Assembly: GCA_041645435.1 (NCBI GenBank)
Contig: JBAZQB010000012.1
Coordinates: 1 to 36,896 of the forward strand
Reading direction: 5' to 3'
DNA length: 36,896 bases
DNA from: Methanoregula sp.
GTDB taxonomy: Archaea; Halobacteriota; Methanomicrobia; Methanomicrobiales; Methanospirillaceae
In this document: positions 14,276-23,184 of the stretch, in pieces
Layout of the letters: each line of letters opens with the position of its first letter
Numbering within the stretch: the first letter of the stretch is position 1
Made by a program: the position numbers and the translations under genes
The notes under the pieces: model-generated
Told to the model about the DNA's origin: nothing
Database searches by the model: none
Seen by the model: only the letters and a program-made list of their open reading frames with translations

Positions 14276-17200
14276 TCATCTCCCGGCACCTCCCGGTTTG
14301 TCCTTCCCATAATTATTGGGGAAGGATAATGTGAACTTCGTACCCGCAGTCCGGTCAATGGTAACCGTCCCGTCCAGCTGGTCAGTAAGCGTATTTACCA
14401 GACGAAGCCCGAGCGAGGCCTGGTTTTCCAGCGTGATATGCTCCGGCAGACCGATCCCATTGTCAGCCACGACAAATTTCAGGTACGCGGAATCCATGGC
14501 AGCACTGATGCTGAGTTTCCCGTCTTTCTTGTCCGCGAATGCGTACTTCAGGCTGTTTGTGATCAGTTCGTTGCAGATGAGACCGAGCGGGATGGCAGTA
14601 TTGATGTCCACGGGAATCTTCGGGATGTCCAGATCAAGCTTGATCCCCCGCTGTGACGCTTCGTACGACTGGAAGAGCCCGGTTCCCAGTGCCCGGATAT
14701 AATTCCCGATGTCGATATGGGCCAGGCTCTCGCCCCGGTAGAGCTGTTCGTGGACGAGCGCCATGGACCGCACCCGGCTCTGGCTGTCTTTCATGGCCTC
14801 AATGACAACGGGGTCGTCGAGCTTCCGCAGCTGGAGGTTGATGATGCTGTTGATGATCTGGAGGTTGTTCTTGACCCGGTGGTGAACCTCTTTGAGGAGC
14901 GTTTCCTTCTCGGCGAGCGAGGTCTCGATCTGCGCAGTCATCTTTTTCCGCTCGGTGATGTCGCGGGCAGCGGCAAAAACGCCGGTAATGTTCCCGTCGG
15001 GATCGCGGTACACGGTTGCATTATACAGGACCGGGGTTACCCCGCCGTTTTTATGCCGGATCTGAAGTTCATAGTCGGTGACGGACCCGTCCCGGAATGC
15101 CTTCTCGTACCCTTCTTTTGCCTTTTCCGGTTCGGAGAAATACTGCGAGAAGTCGGTTCCGATAAGTTCTTTCCGGCTGAACCCGGTCGCGAGGACGGTT
15201 GCTGTATTCACGTCACTGATAATCCCGGCTGGGTTGATGGTGATGAAAGGATCGAGGCTTGCTTCGATCAGGCTCCGGTTGTACTCATTGGCACGCCTGA
15301 TCTCATCCTGTGCCTTTTTCTGCCCCGTGATATCATAGGCAATTGTGGATACTCCTCTAAGGTTGCCCCGGCCATCCAGTATCGGCGATGCTGTAAGGTA
15401 TATGTCAATCAGCTCCCCGTCTTTCCTCCTGCGCCGGGTCTCGTACCGGATAACCGGCTTGTGATTGCAGATACGCTTCTGGATGATCCTGGTGTCATCC
15501 GGCTGGCCGGGCGGCAGCAGGACGGAGACGTTCCTGCCGATCATCTCCTGTGCGGTATACCCATACATCCGCTCTGCACCGGCATTCCAGCTCGTGATGA
15601 TCCCGTCCAGTGTTTTCCCGATGATCGCCTCGTCGGAGTACTGCACGATGGCGGCCAGCCGTGCCTGGTCTTCTTCTGTCCGCCTGCGTTCCGTGATATC
15701 ACGGATGTTGCCGGTACGGTAGATCGGGTGACCTTCGTTGTCCCGGGTCAGGGACATGTGATTGGAGAGCCAGCGGTATTCGCCGTTCTTTGCCCGCTGG
15801 CGGTATGTTAGTTCTTCGTGCCCGGAATCTGCCATGTGTAAAATACCGGCACGGAATGCCGGTAAATCCTCGGGATGAATCATGGAAAGCGATGTTTCAC
15901 GATCCAGTTCCATCAGCTCCTGAACCGTATACCCGACAAGTTCCTGGACAGCCGGACTGATGTACTCGTACCGGCCCGTCTGCTCGTTTACACGGTAGAT
16001 GACATCCCGGGAATTCTCCAGCACGGACCGGAAGCGTTCCTCACTCTCCCGCAGCGATTCATCAGCCTGTTTTCGTGCCAGCGCGACCGCAACAAGGTCG
16101 GTCACCGCTTCCATCAGCGCGATCTCATCTTCAGTGAAACGGGTGCGGTTTTTTGTGCCAAATGAGAGCGTACCGATGGTACTGTCCTGGTGCATAAGCG
16201 GGTGGCAGACATATGCGGTGATCCCGAGGGAACGGATCATGTCTGTTTGGGGATCGGCATCCTGCTGGACATTGCTGACGATGATCTTCGACCTGTCCCG
16301 GGCAACACAGCCGCAGACTGCGCTCCCGATTGCAAGCGGGGATAGTGTGCGTGCCGTCTCAGCAGAGATCCCGGCATACGCATTCAGGAGCATTGTATCC
16401 TTTGCATCATCGATAATATAGTTGAAAAATACGTCGCAGCCGAGGAACTGCATCAGTCTTGTGCAGATGGCAGTCACGATTTGCTCGGTCGGTGCATCGG
16501 CGAGGAGCAGCCGGCCTGACATGGCAAGGATGTCGAGTTTCTGTATCTCCCTTTTCAGCGCGAGCTCGACCTGTTTGCGCCCGGTGATGTCAAGGAGCGC
16601 CACGCCCAGCCCGAGAAACCTGCCATCCGGCAGCGTAACCGGATAGACGCTCTCCAGCCAGTATCCCGTGGTGCCGGGGGATGTATGGGACTCTCCCTGG
16701 ATCTCGATGTTGGTGACCGGAACTTTCATGTCGCGGACCTGCTCGAAGACCGGTTGTACAGTGGCCCAGATCTCCGGGACCATCTCTTCAAATCTCCGGC
16801 CAAGGTGATCCACAACCGGAATTCCATTCATCTCCGCGAGATGCTGGTTGATGTACTGGTACCGGAAATCCTGATCAAGGAATGCAAAACCAATCGGGGC
16901 GTTCTCGTAGAGCGACCGGAACAGGGCAAGCGACTCTTCGGTTTTTATCCGGGCTTCTTCGGCAGCCTTTTCTGCCTGTTTCCGGAGCGTGATGTCCCGG
17001 AGAACAATCATCACAGCGGGACGGCCCTGGAACAGGATCCCGGTGCCGGTGCTTTGCACATCCACGACCGTGCCATCGAGACGCAGGGCCCGGACATCCC
17101 GGAGCGGCGTGCTGTACCCCTCCCCCTCTACGGCCCGGATCCGGGACGCGATAAGGTCCCGGTCCTCCGCGGGGATCAGGTCGAGGACCTTCTTCCCGAG

Positions 17201-19375
17201 GATTTCCTCCGGTATGGCTGCCCTGAAGAGCCGGAGACCTGCCGGGTTTATGTATACGTACACCCCGTCCTGGTGAACCGCGATAGCATCCGGTGAGAAA
17301 TCCACGAGCCGTCGGTACCGCTCCTCGCTCTCTGCCAACAGCCGGTCCCGTTCCGCCGTTACCTGGAGTTGCCGGTGCAATTCTTCAGCAGTTGCTGACA
17401 GTTCCTCGTTGACTGCCTGCAGTTCGCTCGTCCGCTCCTCGACACGCTTCTCAAGGTCCCGGTTGAGTGCCCGGATCGCTTCGTCTTTCTCAGAAAGGTC
17501 GGCATACTGCTGCCGGATCTCTGCTTCGGAGGTAACAATCATGTCATAGGCTTCGGAAATAGTCTTTTCCGCTTCCTTGCGCTCTGTTATGTCCTTGATA
17601 TGGGTGATGAAGAATTTCGGTTCTCCCGCATCATCGCGGAGCAGCACTGAGCTCACGGCCGCCCAGACGATATGGCCGTCGCTGTGGAGGTACCGCTTGT
17701 CGAACCGGAACACCTTCGTCTTCCCGCTGATGGTCAGATCAACCTGACGGTCGCTTGATGCGATATCATGGGGGTGGGTGACGTCACGGAAGGTCTTTTG
17801 TAAGAGTTCTTCTTCAGAATACCCGAGCATGGTGCAGAGGGTCTCGTTCACTTTAAGGAAGCGGCCGTCCGGGGCGGTCAGCGCCATACCGGCACCGGCA
17901 TGCTCGAAAGCCTCCCGGAACTGCTCCTCGCTCTCCCGGATGCGGGTCTCCTGTTCTGCGAGTGCTGTGTACTGCCCCCGGAGTTCCTCCTCGGCAGCTG
18001 CGAGCTGTTCGCAGGATGCCTGCAACTGTTCATTGGCACTACGAAGAGATTCGGTTGTATGTCCGAGTTCTGCGGTCCGTTCCTGCACCTTTGCTTCGAG
18101 CCCCTCGTTCGCGGCACGGAGTTTTGCCTCAAGGCGTTTCCGCACCGTCAAATCCCGGAGGATGGCGGTATGAACCCGTCTCCCCTCCTGCCAGCGCCGG
18201 GAAATGGTCAGTTCGACCGGCAGGGTTTTCCCGTCTTTGCGTTTGCAGGTGATCTCCCGGGATTCCGAGATAGGGGCGAATTGATCGCCCGGATGTGGTT
18301 CTTCGTCTTTAATGGCCGTGATGGATTGCTTATCAAATGCCAGATCCGGAGAGGACGACCCGATCGCTTCGTCCCGGGTATACCCGAACAACCGTTCGGC
18401 CGCCGCATTCCAGAGAAGGATCCGGTTATCGTCATCGTACACAACGATAGCGTCATTCGCTGTCTCCACCAGTTGCCGGTAATTCTGTTCTGCATCGACA
18501 AAGAAATTCGCGAGAACGGTATCGAGAGGCAGGTGTTTTTCCTTTGATTCCCGCCGGGCAATCAGGACTGCATAGAGGGCTGTGACAAAACCGAGATACT
18601 GGACAAAACGTCCCCCCCATCCGATAAGGCTCCCGACCGAAGATGGGATCAGGACACCCAGAAGGCCGGTCGCGATCAGGGCGAGTGAGATCGAGTACCA
18701 GAAGAAGAAATCTGACCGTCGCCTTCGATACGCAACCATGACAAGGACAGACGCTGCTCCAAAGAACACGACCGTGTTTTCAAGGATGACCTGCCGGAGC
18801 ATGGTAGGGCCGGTCCCCTGGACAAAGAAGAGAGGGGTCAGTCCCTGCATAGTCGTAAGGCTGAAGAGTGCCACGAAAACCAGGATGCCGGTATATGCTG
18901 CTGCAACGACCCGCATATCCCCCTTCTTTTTCCAGGGCACCGGGCCCTGCAGACTGAGGACGGCCCCGGCAAGGATTAAGATGGAACTGATGCAGGTGCA
19001 GGTATTATAGATCGTGACTGCTGCGTTCGGTCCCCCGCTTGTGGGAATGACCCAGCCGGTCACAATAGAACCGAGGCCGAAGACGAGCAGGCCGGATCCC
19101 ATCATGAAGATGCTGGCCGAACCACTTTGCATATATGTTCGGCCCGCGAGATGGGCGATGACGACAGAGATGACGCCAATAAAAATGGTATTTAATGTCA
19201 GAAGCAGAAAGGGAAATTCATAGACTGTTGTCAGGTTCAGGGAGGCGAGAATTGCGATACTGCCAAGGGAGAGCGGGATAAGCACAAGGCCCAGAATTTT
19301 CCCGGTTTTCCCGTTCAGCCATCCGAGTCGTGTGTGCGGTACCGGATTATCAGGTACCGTGCCTGTTGCATCCAA
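14276..19375 (-). CDS. Membrane-bound multi-PAS/GAF histidine kinase (1699 aa)
   Basis: About eight membrane spans occupy residues 27-273 (first span GLVLIPLSLGSIAILASLNL). Next come PAS domains at roughly 298-410, 490-605, 695-810 and 835-955, with predicted coiled coils near 415-490 and 610-690. A GAF domain lies near 965-1115 and three more PAS domains near 1135-1490. The transmitter begins with LLKEVHHRVKNNLQIINSII (phospho-accepting His at about 1498), the HisKA_2 type. The ATP-binding domain has the N-box NELITNSLKYAF (about 1603), G1 DNGIGLP (about 1639), SLGLRLV and the GTKFTLSFP end, so the catalytic set looks complete. It senses an unknown signal and phosphorylates a partner, probably the receiver at 14110. 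The start is supported by GAGGAGGAT before the ATG. The module lies between repeat copies 2 and 3. Confidence 0.92.
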   Translation of the reverse strand: MDATGTVPDNPVPHTRLGWLNGKTGKILGLVLIPLSLGSIAILASLNLTTVYEFPFLLLTLNTIFIGVISVVIAHLAGRTYMQSGSASIFMMGSGLLVFGLGSIVTGWVIPTSGGPNAAVTIYNTCTCISSILILAGAVLSLQGPVPWKKKGDMRVVAAAYTGILVFVALFSLTTMQGLTPLFFVQGTGPTMLRQVILENTVVFFGAASVLVMVAYRRRRSDFFFWYSISLALIATGLLGVLIPSSVGSLIGWGGRFVQYLGFVTALYAVLIARRESKEKHLPLDTVLANFFVDAEQNYRQLVETANDAIVVYDDDNRILLWNAAAERLFGYTRDEAIGSSSPDLAFDKQSITAIKDEEPHPGDQFAPISESREITCKRKDGKTLPVELTISRRWQEGRRVHTAILRDLTVRKRLEAKLRAANEGLEAKVQERTAELGHTTESLRSANEQLQASCEQLAAAEEELRGQYTALAEQETRIRESEEQFREAFEHAGAGMALTAPDGRFLKVNETLCTMLGYSEEELLQKTFRDVTHPHDIASSDRQVDLTISGKTKVFRFDKRYLHSDGHIVWAAVSSVLLRDDAGEPKFFITHIKDITERKEAEKTISEAYDMIVTSEAEIRQQYADLSEKDEAIRALNRDLEKRVEERTSELQAVNEELSATAEELHRQLQVTAERDRLLAESEERYRRLVDFSPDAIAVHQDGVYVYINPAGLRLFRAAIPEEILGKKVLDLIPAEDRDLIASRIRAVEGEGYSTPLRDVRALRLDGTVVDVQSTGTGILFQGRPAVMIVLRDITLRKQAEKAAEEARIKTEESLALFRSLYENAPIGFAFLDQDFRYQYINQHLAEMNGIPVVDHLGRRFEEMVPEIWATVQPVFEQVRDMKVPVTNIEIQGESHTSPGTTGYWLESVYPVTLPDGRFLGLGVALLDITGRKQVELALKREIQKLDILAMSGRLLLADAPTEQIVTAICTRLMQFLGCDVFFNYIIDDAKDTMLLNAYAGISAETARTLSPLAIGSAVCGCVARDRSKIIVSNVQQDADPQTDMIRSLGITAYVCHPLMHQDSTIGTLSFGTKNRTRFTEDEIALMEAVTDLVAVALARKQADESLRESEERFRSVLENSRDVIYRVNEQTGRYEYISPAVQELVGYTVQELMELDRETSLSMIHPEDLPAFRAGILHMADSGHEELTYRQRAKNGEYRWLSNHMSLTRDNEGHPIYRTGNIRDITERRRTEEDQARLAAIVQYSDEAIIGKTLDGIITSWNAGAERMYGYTAQEMIGRNVSVLLPPGQPDDTRIIQKRICNHKPVIRYETRRRRKDGELIDIYLTASPILDGRGNLRGVSTIAYDITGQKKAQDEIRRANEYNRSLIEASLDPFITINPAGIISDVNTATVLATGFSRKELIGTDFSQYFSEPEKAKEGYEKAFRDGSVTDYELQIRHKNGGVTPVLYNATVYRDPDGNITGVFAAARDITERKKMTAQIETSLAEKETLLKEVHHRVKNNLQIINSIINLQLRKLDDPVVIEAMKDSQSRVRSMALVHEQLYRGESLAHIDIGNYIRALGTGLFQSYEASQRGIKLDLDIPKIPVDINTAIPLGLICNELITNSLKYAFADKKDGKLSISAAMDSAYLKFVVADNGIGLPEHITLENQASLGLRLVNTLTDQLDGTVTIDRTAGTKFTLSFPNNYGKDKPGGAGR

Positions 19376-19552
19376 CCCAAATCCTCCTCAAAGACTTGCA
19401 TAGAACGTGCGCATGAGGATCCTGGTCCTTTGTTGATTCGGTGGAACAGGTTGCTGGGGAACCGGGGGTCACGAGGATCTGAAATCAGATCGGGAAATGC
19501 TTGTAGATCAGTGAGGTAGTACTACATTGCGCGCGTTTCCTTTTTGTAGTGG

Positions 19553-19560
19553 AATATAAA
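19553..19560 (-). promoter_or_regulatory. TATA-box candidate for the kinase gene
   Basis: On the leftward strand TTTATATT lies about 180 bases before the kinase start, implying a leader of about 150 nt. No nearer TATA box is obvious in the intervening GC-richer DNA. Confidence 0.35.
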
Positions 19561-19717
19561 TCCATGTGCATAATTCAAATATATAATTTTTCCTGAAATG
19601 ACCGGAATTTTGAAATTTTTACCAATTTTCCCTAAATAATGGCGAAATATGATACCAGTCCCTTGTTTTTTTCAGGAATTTCTCAAAAAATAACTCAACA
19701 CGGATGACGGTCATCAT

Positions 19718-19825
19718 TCACCGGAGGGTTTGAGCAATATTCCGGTGGACCGGACGATTTCGTTGGGATCTTTGAGTTCCCGGATCAGTTATTCAACGGA
19801 TTTTTCTGCGGAGGAGGTATAATCT
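19718..19825 (-). pseudogene. Possible HEAT-repeat protein remnant
   Basis: On the leftward strand the frame reads LIRELKDPNEIVRSTGILLK before a stop, with another stop just upstream. 'L-I-x-x-L-K-D-P-N-E-x-V-R' is the classical HEAT/PBS-lyase repeat pattern. Only one repeat is left, so this is a relic at best. Confidence 0.3.
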
Positions 19826-19857
19826 ATTATTTTTTCTCGAAGGATGGCCTGAAAATC

Positions 19858-20130
19858 AGGGTCATGATCCCCAAGGTAAAATAAGCCCTGTACGTGCTCC
19901 TTTTCCCTTCCCGGCATCCCCGTCAATACCGGAAAACCCCGCAAAATCCTTCTTTTCTGATCATGTGAAAAATACGTTCAATTTTCGCCCCGATTACCCA
20001 AATCCGGGCGGAAACGCCCTCACCTGATGGCCGCTAACGGGCATTAAACTGAGGCTAATTTCACCACCTGGTTTACCCCATCCGGGCACGGTAAACCCTG
20101 CCGGAACGCGAATGTGAAGGTCGGTTTTTC
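19858..20130 (+). repeat. Dispersed structured repeat, copy 3
   Basis: This copy is almost identical to 12705-12948, including GGGCG-GAAA-CGCCC at 20006-20019, the ATGGCCG/CGGGCAT hairpin near 20026-20044 and the GGTTTACC/GGTAAACC inverted repeat near 20069-20096. The copy is in the same orientation and forms the right border of the two-component island. Confidence 0.8.
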
Positions 20131-20182
20131 TTCGACGGATCGTAAAAAAAACAGGCACAGAAGAAAAGGCTGTTCCCAGCCC

Positions 20183-20692
20183 TCACTCCCCCTTCCCGCA
20201 AAACCGCTCATCCGCTCGCATACGGGTGACAGCATCCCGGCAACCGGCAAACCACCCGGACTTCTCGTCAGGAAAGCAATCGAACTCCGGCACGTACGGC
20301 TTGATGTCAAGGAGGGGCGTGCCGTCAACTACGTCAATCCCCTCAATAACCAGCTCGCAGCCGTTCACCGCAAGGAGCTTCACGACCGAGAGGCCGATCG
20401 CGTTCGGGCGGCGGGGAGCCCGGGTTGCGAAGATCCCATGCGGTACGGTATCAAGAAATGGAATCACATCGAGCGCGTAACCCTGCGAACGGTGGAGGTG
20501 GTAAATCAGGATGATCCGCGAAAAACCGCACAGGTCGCGCAGGCCTTCCCGGAATTTCTCATCGAGAACAATAGTGCCCCTCACCCCGGCCGCACCCGCA
20601 GGCTGGATCGGCATACCAGCAGGTTCAGTGAACGGTGAGTGGATGATCCCTATGGGAGTAAAGGAAATTACGGATTTGGCATGTGGATTCAT
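20183..20692 (-). CDS. trmO: TrmO/TsaA-family tRNA (N6-threonylcarbamoyl-A37) methyltransferase (169 aa)
   Basis: The protein begins with a short Met/His leader, then ISFTPIGIIHSPFTEPAGMP, the family's N-terminal strand that forms the S-adenosylmethionine-binding beta-barrel. GTIVLDEKFREGLRDLCGFS, IILIYHLHRS, ATRAPRRPNAIGLSVVKLL and LDIKPYVPEFD are the other conserved blocks; RAPRRPNAIGLS is the most diagnostic. The characterised bacterial enzyme adds a methyl group to t6A37 of tRNA; many archaeal members are untested. The length fits the single-domain archaeal form, which lacks the bacterial C-terminal domain. It lies alone, to the right of repeat copy 3. Assignment to the family is firm; the exact substrate is inferred. 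Confidence 0.88.
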   Translation of the reverse strand: MNPHAKSVISFTPIGIIHSPFTEPAGMPIQPAGAAGVRGTIVLDEKFREGLRDLCGFSRIILIYHLHRSQGYALDVIPFLDTVPHGIFATRAPRRPNAIGLSVVKLLAVNGCELVIEGIDVVDGTPLLDIKPYVPEFDCFPDEKSGWFAGCRDAVTRMRADERFCGKGE

Positions 20693-20754
20693 TGCGAGTC
20701 ACCTTGGATCGGGTATCCGGAAGAGAGCAGATAGCGGATTACTCCCGTGTATGA

Positions 20755-21588
20755 TCAACTGTCATCGTTTGTTTTTATTAAATAGTACACACCCATCATG
20801 AGTCGTGAAGAGGAACGACCGGGATTTTCCTGGACAATGAACGGATCCAACCGGATGGGTGTGCGTATCTCTGCTGCCCAGTCTCTGATGATATGTTCAG
20901 CAGACATGCTCACATCCGATGACCAGCACATCATTCCCAGGCATGAGCCCAGCGCAAATACACAGGCAGGCACCGATGAGGTACTTTGCCCGTTGCCGAG
21001 GTACTGGAACATAAGGATGATCGCTGCCACCGAACAATGATAGAAATGGAACTGTGCAATCCTCCGGTCGGATGTATCACAGGGCCGGATTGAACCGGAT
21101 ATTCTCGTTGTGCTGAATGGAAAGAGGTGTGTGATCCCTTTCCGTGTACACAGGTCCCCGACAAGGTGCAGGACCATCCCGAGCATAAGGCCACAGAGGA
21201 ATGCAACGGGAAGGTACAGGTACGCGCTGCCCATAACAATGAGTGCAGGAATGAGCAGGAATACTGCAAAGATGGCCCCCAGGAACAGTATGCCGGGGAC
21301 CGAGTGAGTCAACCGCTTGTCCCCGGCATGAAATGTGCGCCCGGACAGGACTTGATACGACCAGCAGATTACCGGTGTGCACAGGATACTGCTGAACCGG
21401 GTGATCCCCCACGCAACCGTCCGGATCTGAACGCCCTGCGGTTTTTTCATCTGGATGTCCGGCAGTATGGCACCTGTGCAGGCACCAAGGCAGATCACCA
21501 GTATGAGAACCGGTTCAGAAGGCACCAGCGCACTGCAGAGTATAATCGTGCAAAGGATTACGAGTGCTACATGGTGCCGGGTGATCAT
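20755..21588 (-). CDS. YdjM/DUF457-type membrane-bound metal-dependent hydrolase homologue (277 aa)
   Basis: Hydrophobic segments span residues about 5-22 (HHVALVILCTIILCSALV), 25-45, 95-115, 120-150 and 205-235. Between them lie LGACTGAILPDIQMKK, KRLTHSVPGILFLG and LVGDLCTRKGITHLFPF. The 'LPD', 'THS' and 'GD...T..G...LFPF' motifs are those of the YdjM/DUF457 family of inner-membrane proteins with a predicted metal site. The biological role of the family is poorly defined. I chose the ATG at 21588 because GGAGAAT lies nine bases before it; starts at 21636 and 21699 are possible and would add a polar leader without a clear ribosome site. It is transcribed away from modA. Confidence 0.75.
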   Translation of the reverse strand: MITRHHVALVILCTIILCSALVPSEPVLILVICLGACTGAILPDIQMKKPQGVQIRTVAWGITRFSSILCTPVICWSYQVLSGRTFHAGDKRLTHSVPGILFLGAIFAVFLLIPALIVMGSAYLYLPVAFLCGLMLGMVLHLVGDLCTRKGITHLFPFSTTRISGSIRPCDTSDRRIAQFHFYHCSVAAIILMFQYLGNGQSTSSVPACVFALGSCLGMMCWSSDVSMSAEHIIRDWAAEIRTPIRLDPFIVQENPGRSSSRLMMGVYYLIKTNDDS

Positions 21589-21699
21589 GAGTGGATTCTC
21601 CGGTAAATTTTCCGGGGATATGGTTGAGATCCCCATTCGTTCATAGCTTGTTTGTGTGTGCATGTGTCCACGGTGTGTGCAAAGTTTGGTGGACACCAA

Positions 21700-22072
21700 G
21701 TAAGTTGGGTTTTGGTAATTATAATATTTTGTATTTAACTTATTGAATTTATTAATATAAATTATTTAACTTCTTCCGGGAATATTGATGCAAAGATTTC
21801 TCTCGCCAGGGGTTCCGATTGAGCTCTGACAGGAATCAGGTACAGGGAGCAGTGGGCCGGAAATGACGTCGGGGAATGTACCTGTGCAATTTTTTAAGGA
21901 GTTACATCCGCCCCCGATTGGATTATTCGGACAGAACGCGAGTAAATTCTCGCCATTTGATAAATACAACTCCGTGCAGGGAAACAACCAGCATCCATTT
22001 TTATCCTTACGTATAGTACTGTCATGGGGAATATCAAAAATGAAACTGTACTGTGTATTAATTAAAAATACC
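21700..22072. other. AT-rich divergent intergenic region before modA
   Basis: No gene is recognisable. The stretch holds very AT-rich DNA (about 21715-21770) with TATA-like sequence for the leftward gene, and ATTAATTAAAAATA near 22058-22070 that could be the modA TATA region. Confidence 0.45.
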
Positions 22073-22100
22073 TAACTTTAAGATAAAATAACAAAAGTTA
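22073..22100 (+). promoter_or_regulatory. Inverted repeat TAACTTT/AAAGTTA upstream of modA (operator candidate)
   Basis: TAACTTT (22073-22079) and AAAGTTA (22094-22100) are perfect inverted arms 14 bases apart. They lie just downstream of an AT-rich TATA-like segment and 31 bases before modA. The left arm and spacer (TAACTTTAAGATA) resemble TAACTATAAGTTA upstream of the fmd operon at 31194. Confidence 0.45.
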
Positions 22101-22130
22101 ATTTACACGCCACTCGTAACCTGTTATAAA

Positions 22131-23114
22131 ATGGAACGATCCCTCATGAAAAGACCCATGAAAACCAGTCAGATCATCATCATTGGTATCGTCTGCGGAC
22201 TACTCATATTCGCGACACTCTTTGCCGGGTGCACTTCATCGCCATCAGTGCAGCCGGTGACCCCTGCCGTATCAACAACAGCGGTTCCTGCAACACCGTC
22301 ACCAACTACACTACCAACGCCGCAGGCAGTCAGCACAACAATAGCACCGGTTGTCATTGCAACAACCAGCACTCCCGTGCCGGCCTACACATCCTCTGAA
22401 GGCAATGTTGTAGCGTTTACCGCAGCTTCGCTCAAAGGCGTGTCCCCCAAACTGGCAGCAGACTTTGAGAAGATGTATCCCGGTCACCATGTGGTCTTCA
22501 ACCTTGACGGCACGCAGGCGCTCAGGACCCAGGTAATGAACGGTGCTTACGCGGATGTGTTCATCTCCGCAAGCAACGCGTATACCACGGAACTCACCAA
22601 AGGCGGGTACTTTGTTGACGGGACGGTCAAACCCCTGACGTCAAATTACGTGATTGTCATCCTGCCGGCAAATAACCCCGCAAAGATCCAGTCACTTGCA
22701 GATCTTGCAAAGCCCGGCCTGAAGATCGCCATAGGGGATAAGAGCGTCCCTGTTGGCACAGCCACAAATGCCGCCATTGGCAATCTCGCGAAATCTACCT
22801 ACAACCAGGACTGGAACGCGTCGGTAATGAAAAACGTGGTAACGTTCGAGACTTCTGAACCGGGTGTGGCAACGAAGGTAGCACTCGGTGAAGTGGATGC
22901 CGGGTTTGTGTACGAGTCCACCTACACAGCAGCCCCTCAAGGTACCTATGTTGCGCTTACTATCCCAAAGACAGACAATTACCTCCAGACGTACACTATC
23001 GGGATCATGAAACAGTCCACAAGCAAGGGGGCTGCATCCGATTTCGAAACCTTCATGCTATCCGCTGTTGGCCAGCAGGATCTCAGGGATTATGGGTTCA
23101 GACCGATCTCATAA
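22131..23114 (+). CDS. modA: Molybdate/tungstate ABC transporter substrate-binding lipoprotein ModA (327 aa)
   Basis: The N-terminus has a membrane helix (IIIIGIVCGLLIFATLFAGC) ending in a lipobox-like FAGC, followed by a Thr/Ser/Pro-rich linker to about residue 88. This linker tethers the binding protein outside the membrane. The ModA domain follows: VVAFTAASLKGVSPKLAADF, VVFNLDGTQALRTQVMNGAY, ADVFISASN, NYVIVILPANNPAKI, VPVGTATNAAI and EVDAGFVYESTY. These are the typical ligand-contacting and hinge blocks (AASL, GSQ-like DGTQ, DVFISA, VPxG, DAGFVY). Three ATGs lie near the start; the first is listed, but 22146 or 22158 would put less sequence before the signal. It is the first gene of the modABC transporter set. 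Mo versus W preference cannot be read from the sequence. Confidence 0.93.
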   Translation: MERSLMKRPMKTSQIIIIGIVCGLLIFATLFAGCTSSPSVQPVTPAVSTTAVPATPSPTTLPTPQAVSTTIAPVVIATTSTPVPAYTSSEGNVVAFTAASLKGVSPKLAADFEKMYPGHHVVFNLDGTQALRTQVMNGAYADVFISASNAYTTELTKGGYFVDGTVKPLTSNYVIVILPANNPAKIQSLADLAKPGLKIAIGDKSVPVGTATNAAIGNLAKSTYNQDWNASVMKNVVTFETSEPGVATKVALGEVDAGFVYESTYTAAPQGTYVALTIPKTDNYLQTYTIGIMKQSTSKGAASDFETFMLSAVGQQDLRDYGFRPIS

Positions 23115-23184
23115 ACCTCCTAGCTTTTTTAAAATGCCGGAAACATAGTATGCGTAACAAAATTAGATCCGGAACAGCTGTTGC

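Noticed and set aside
14717..15811. Long open frame opposite the large histidine kinase
   Set aside because: It is the mirror image of a GC-rich coding sequence, with no domain or ribosome site; the kinase on the other strand is unmistakable.
23122..23133. T-run between modA and modB as a full terminator
   Set aside because: There is no clear hairpin and the genes are only 70 bp apart in one transport system. It may lower downstream expression, but it is not good evidence for separate transcripts.
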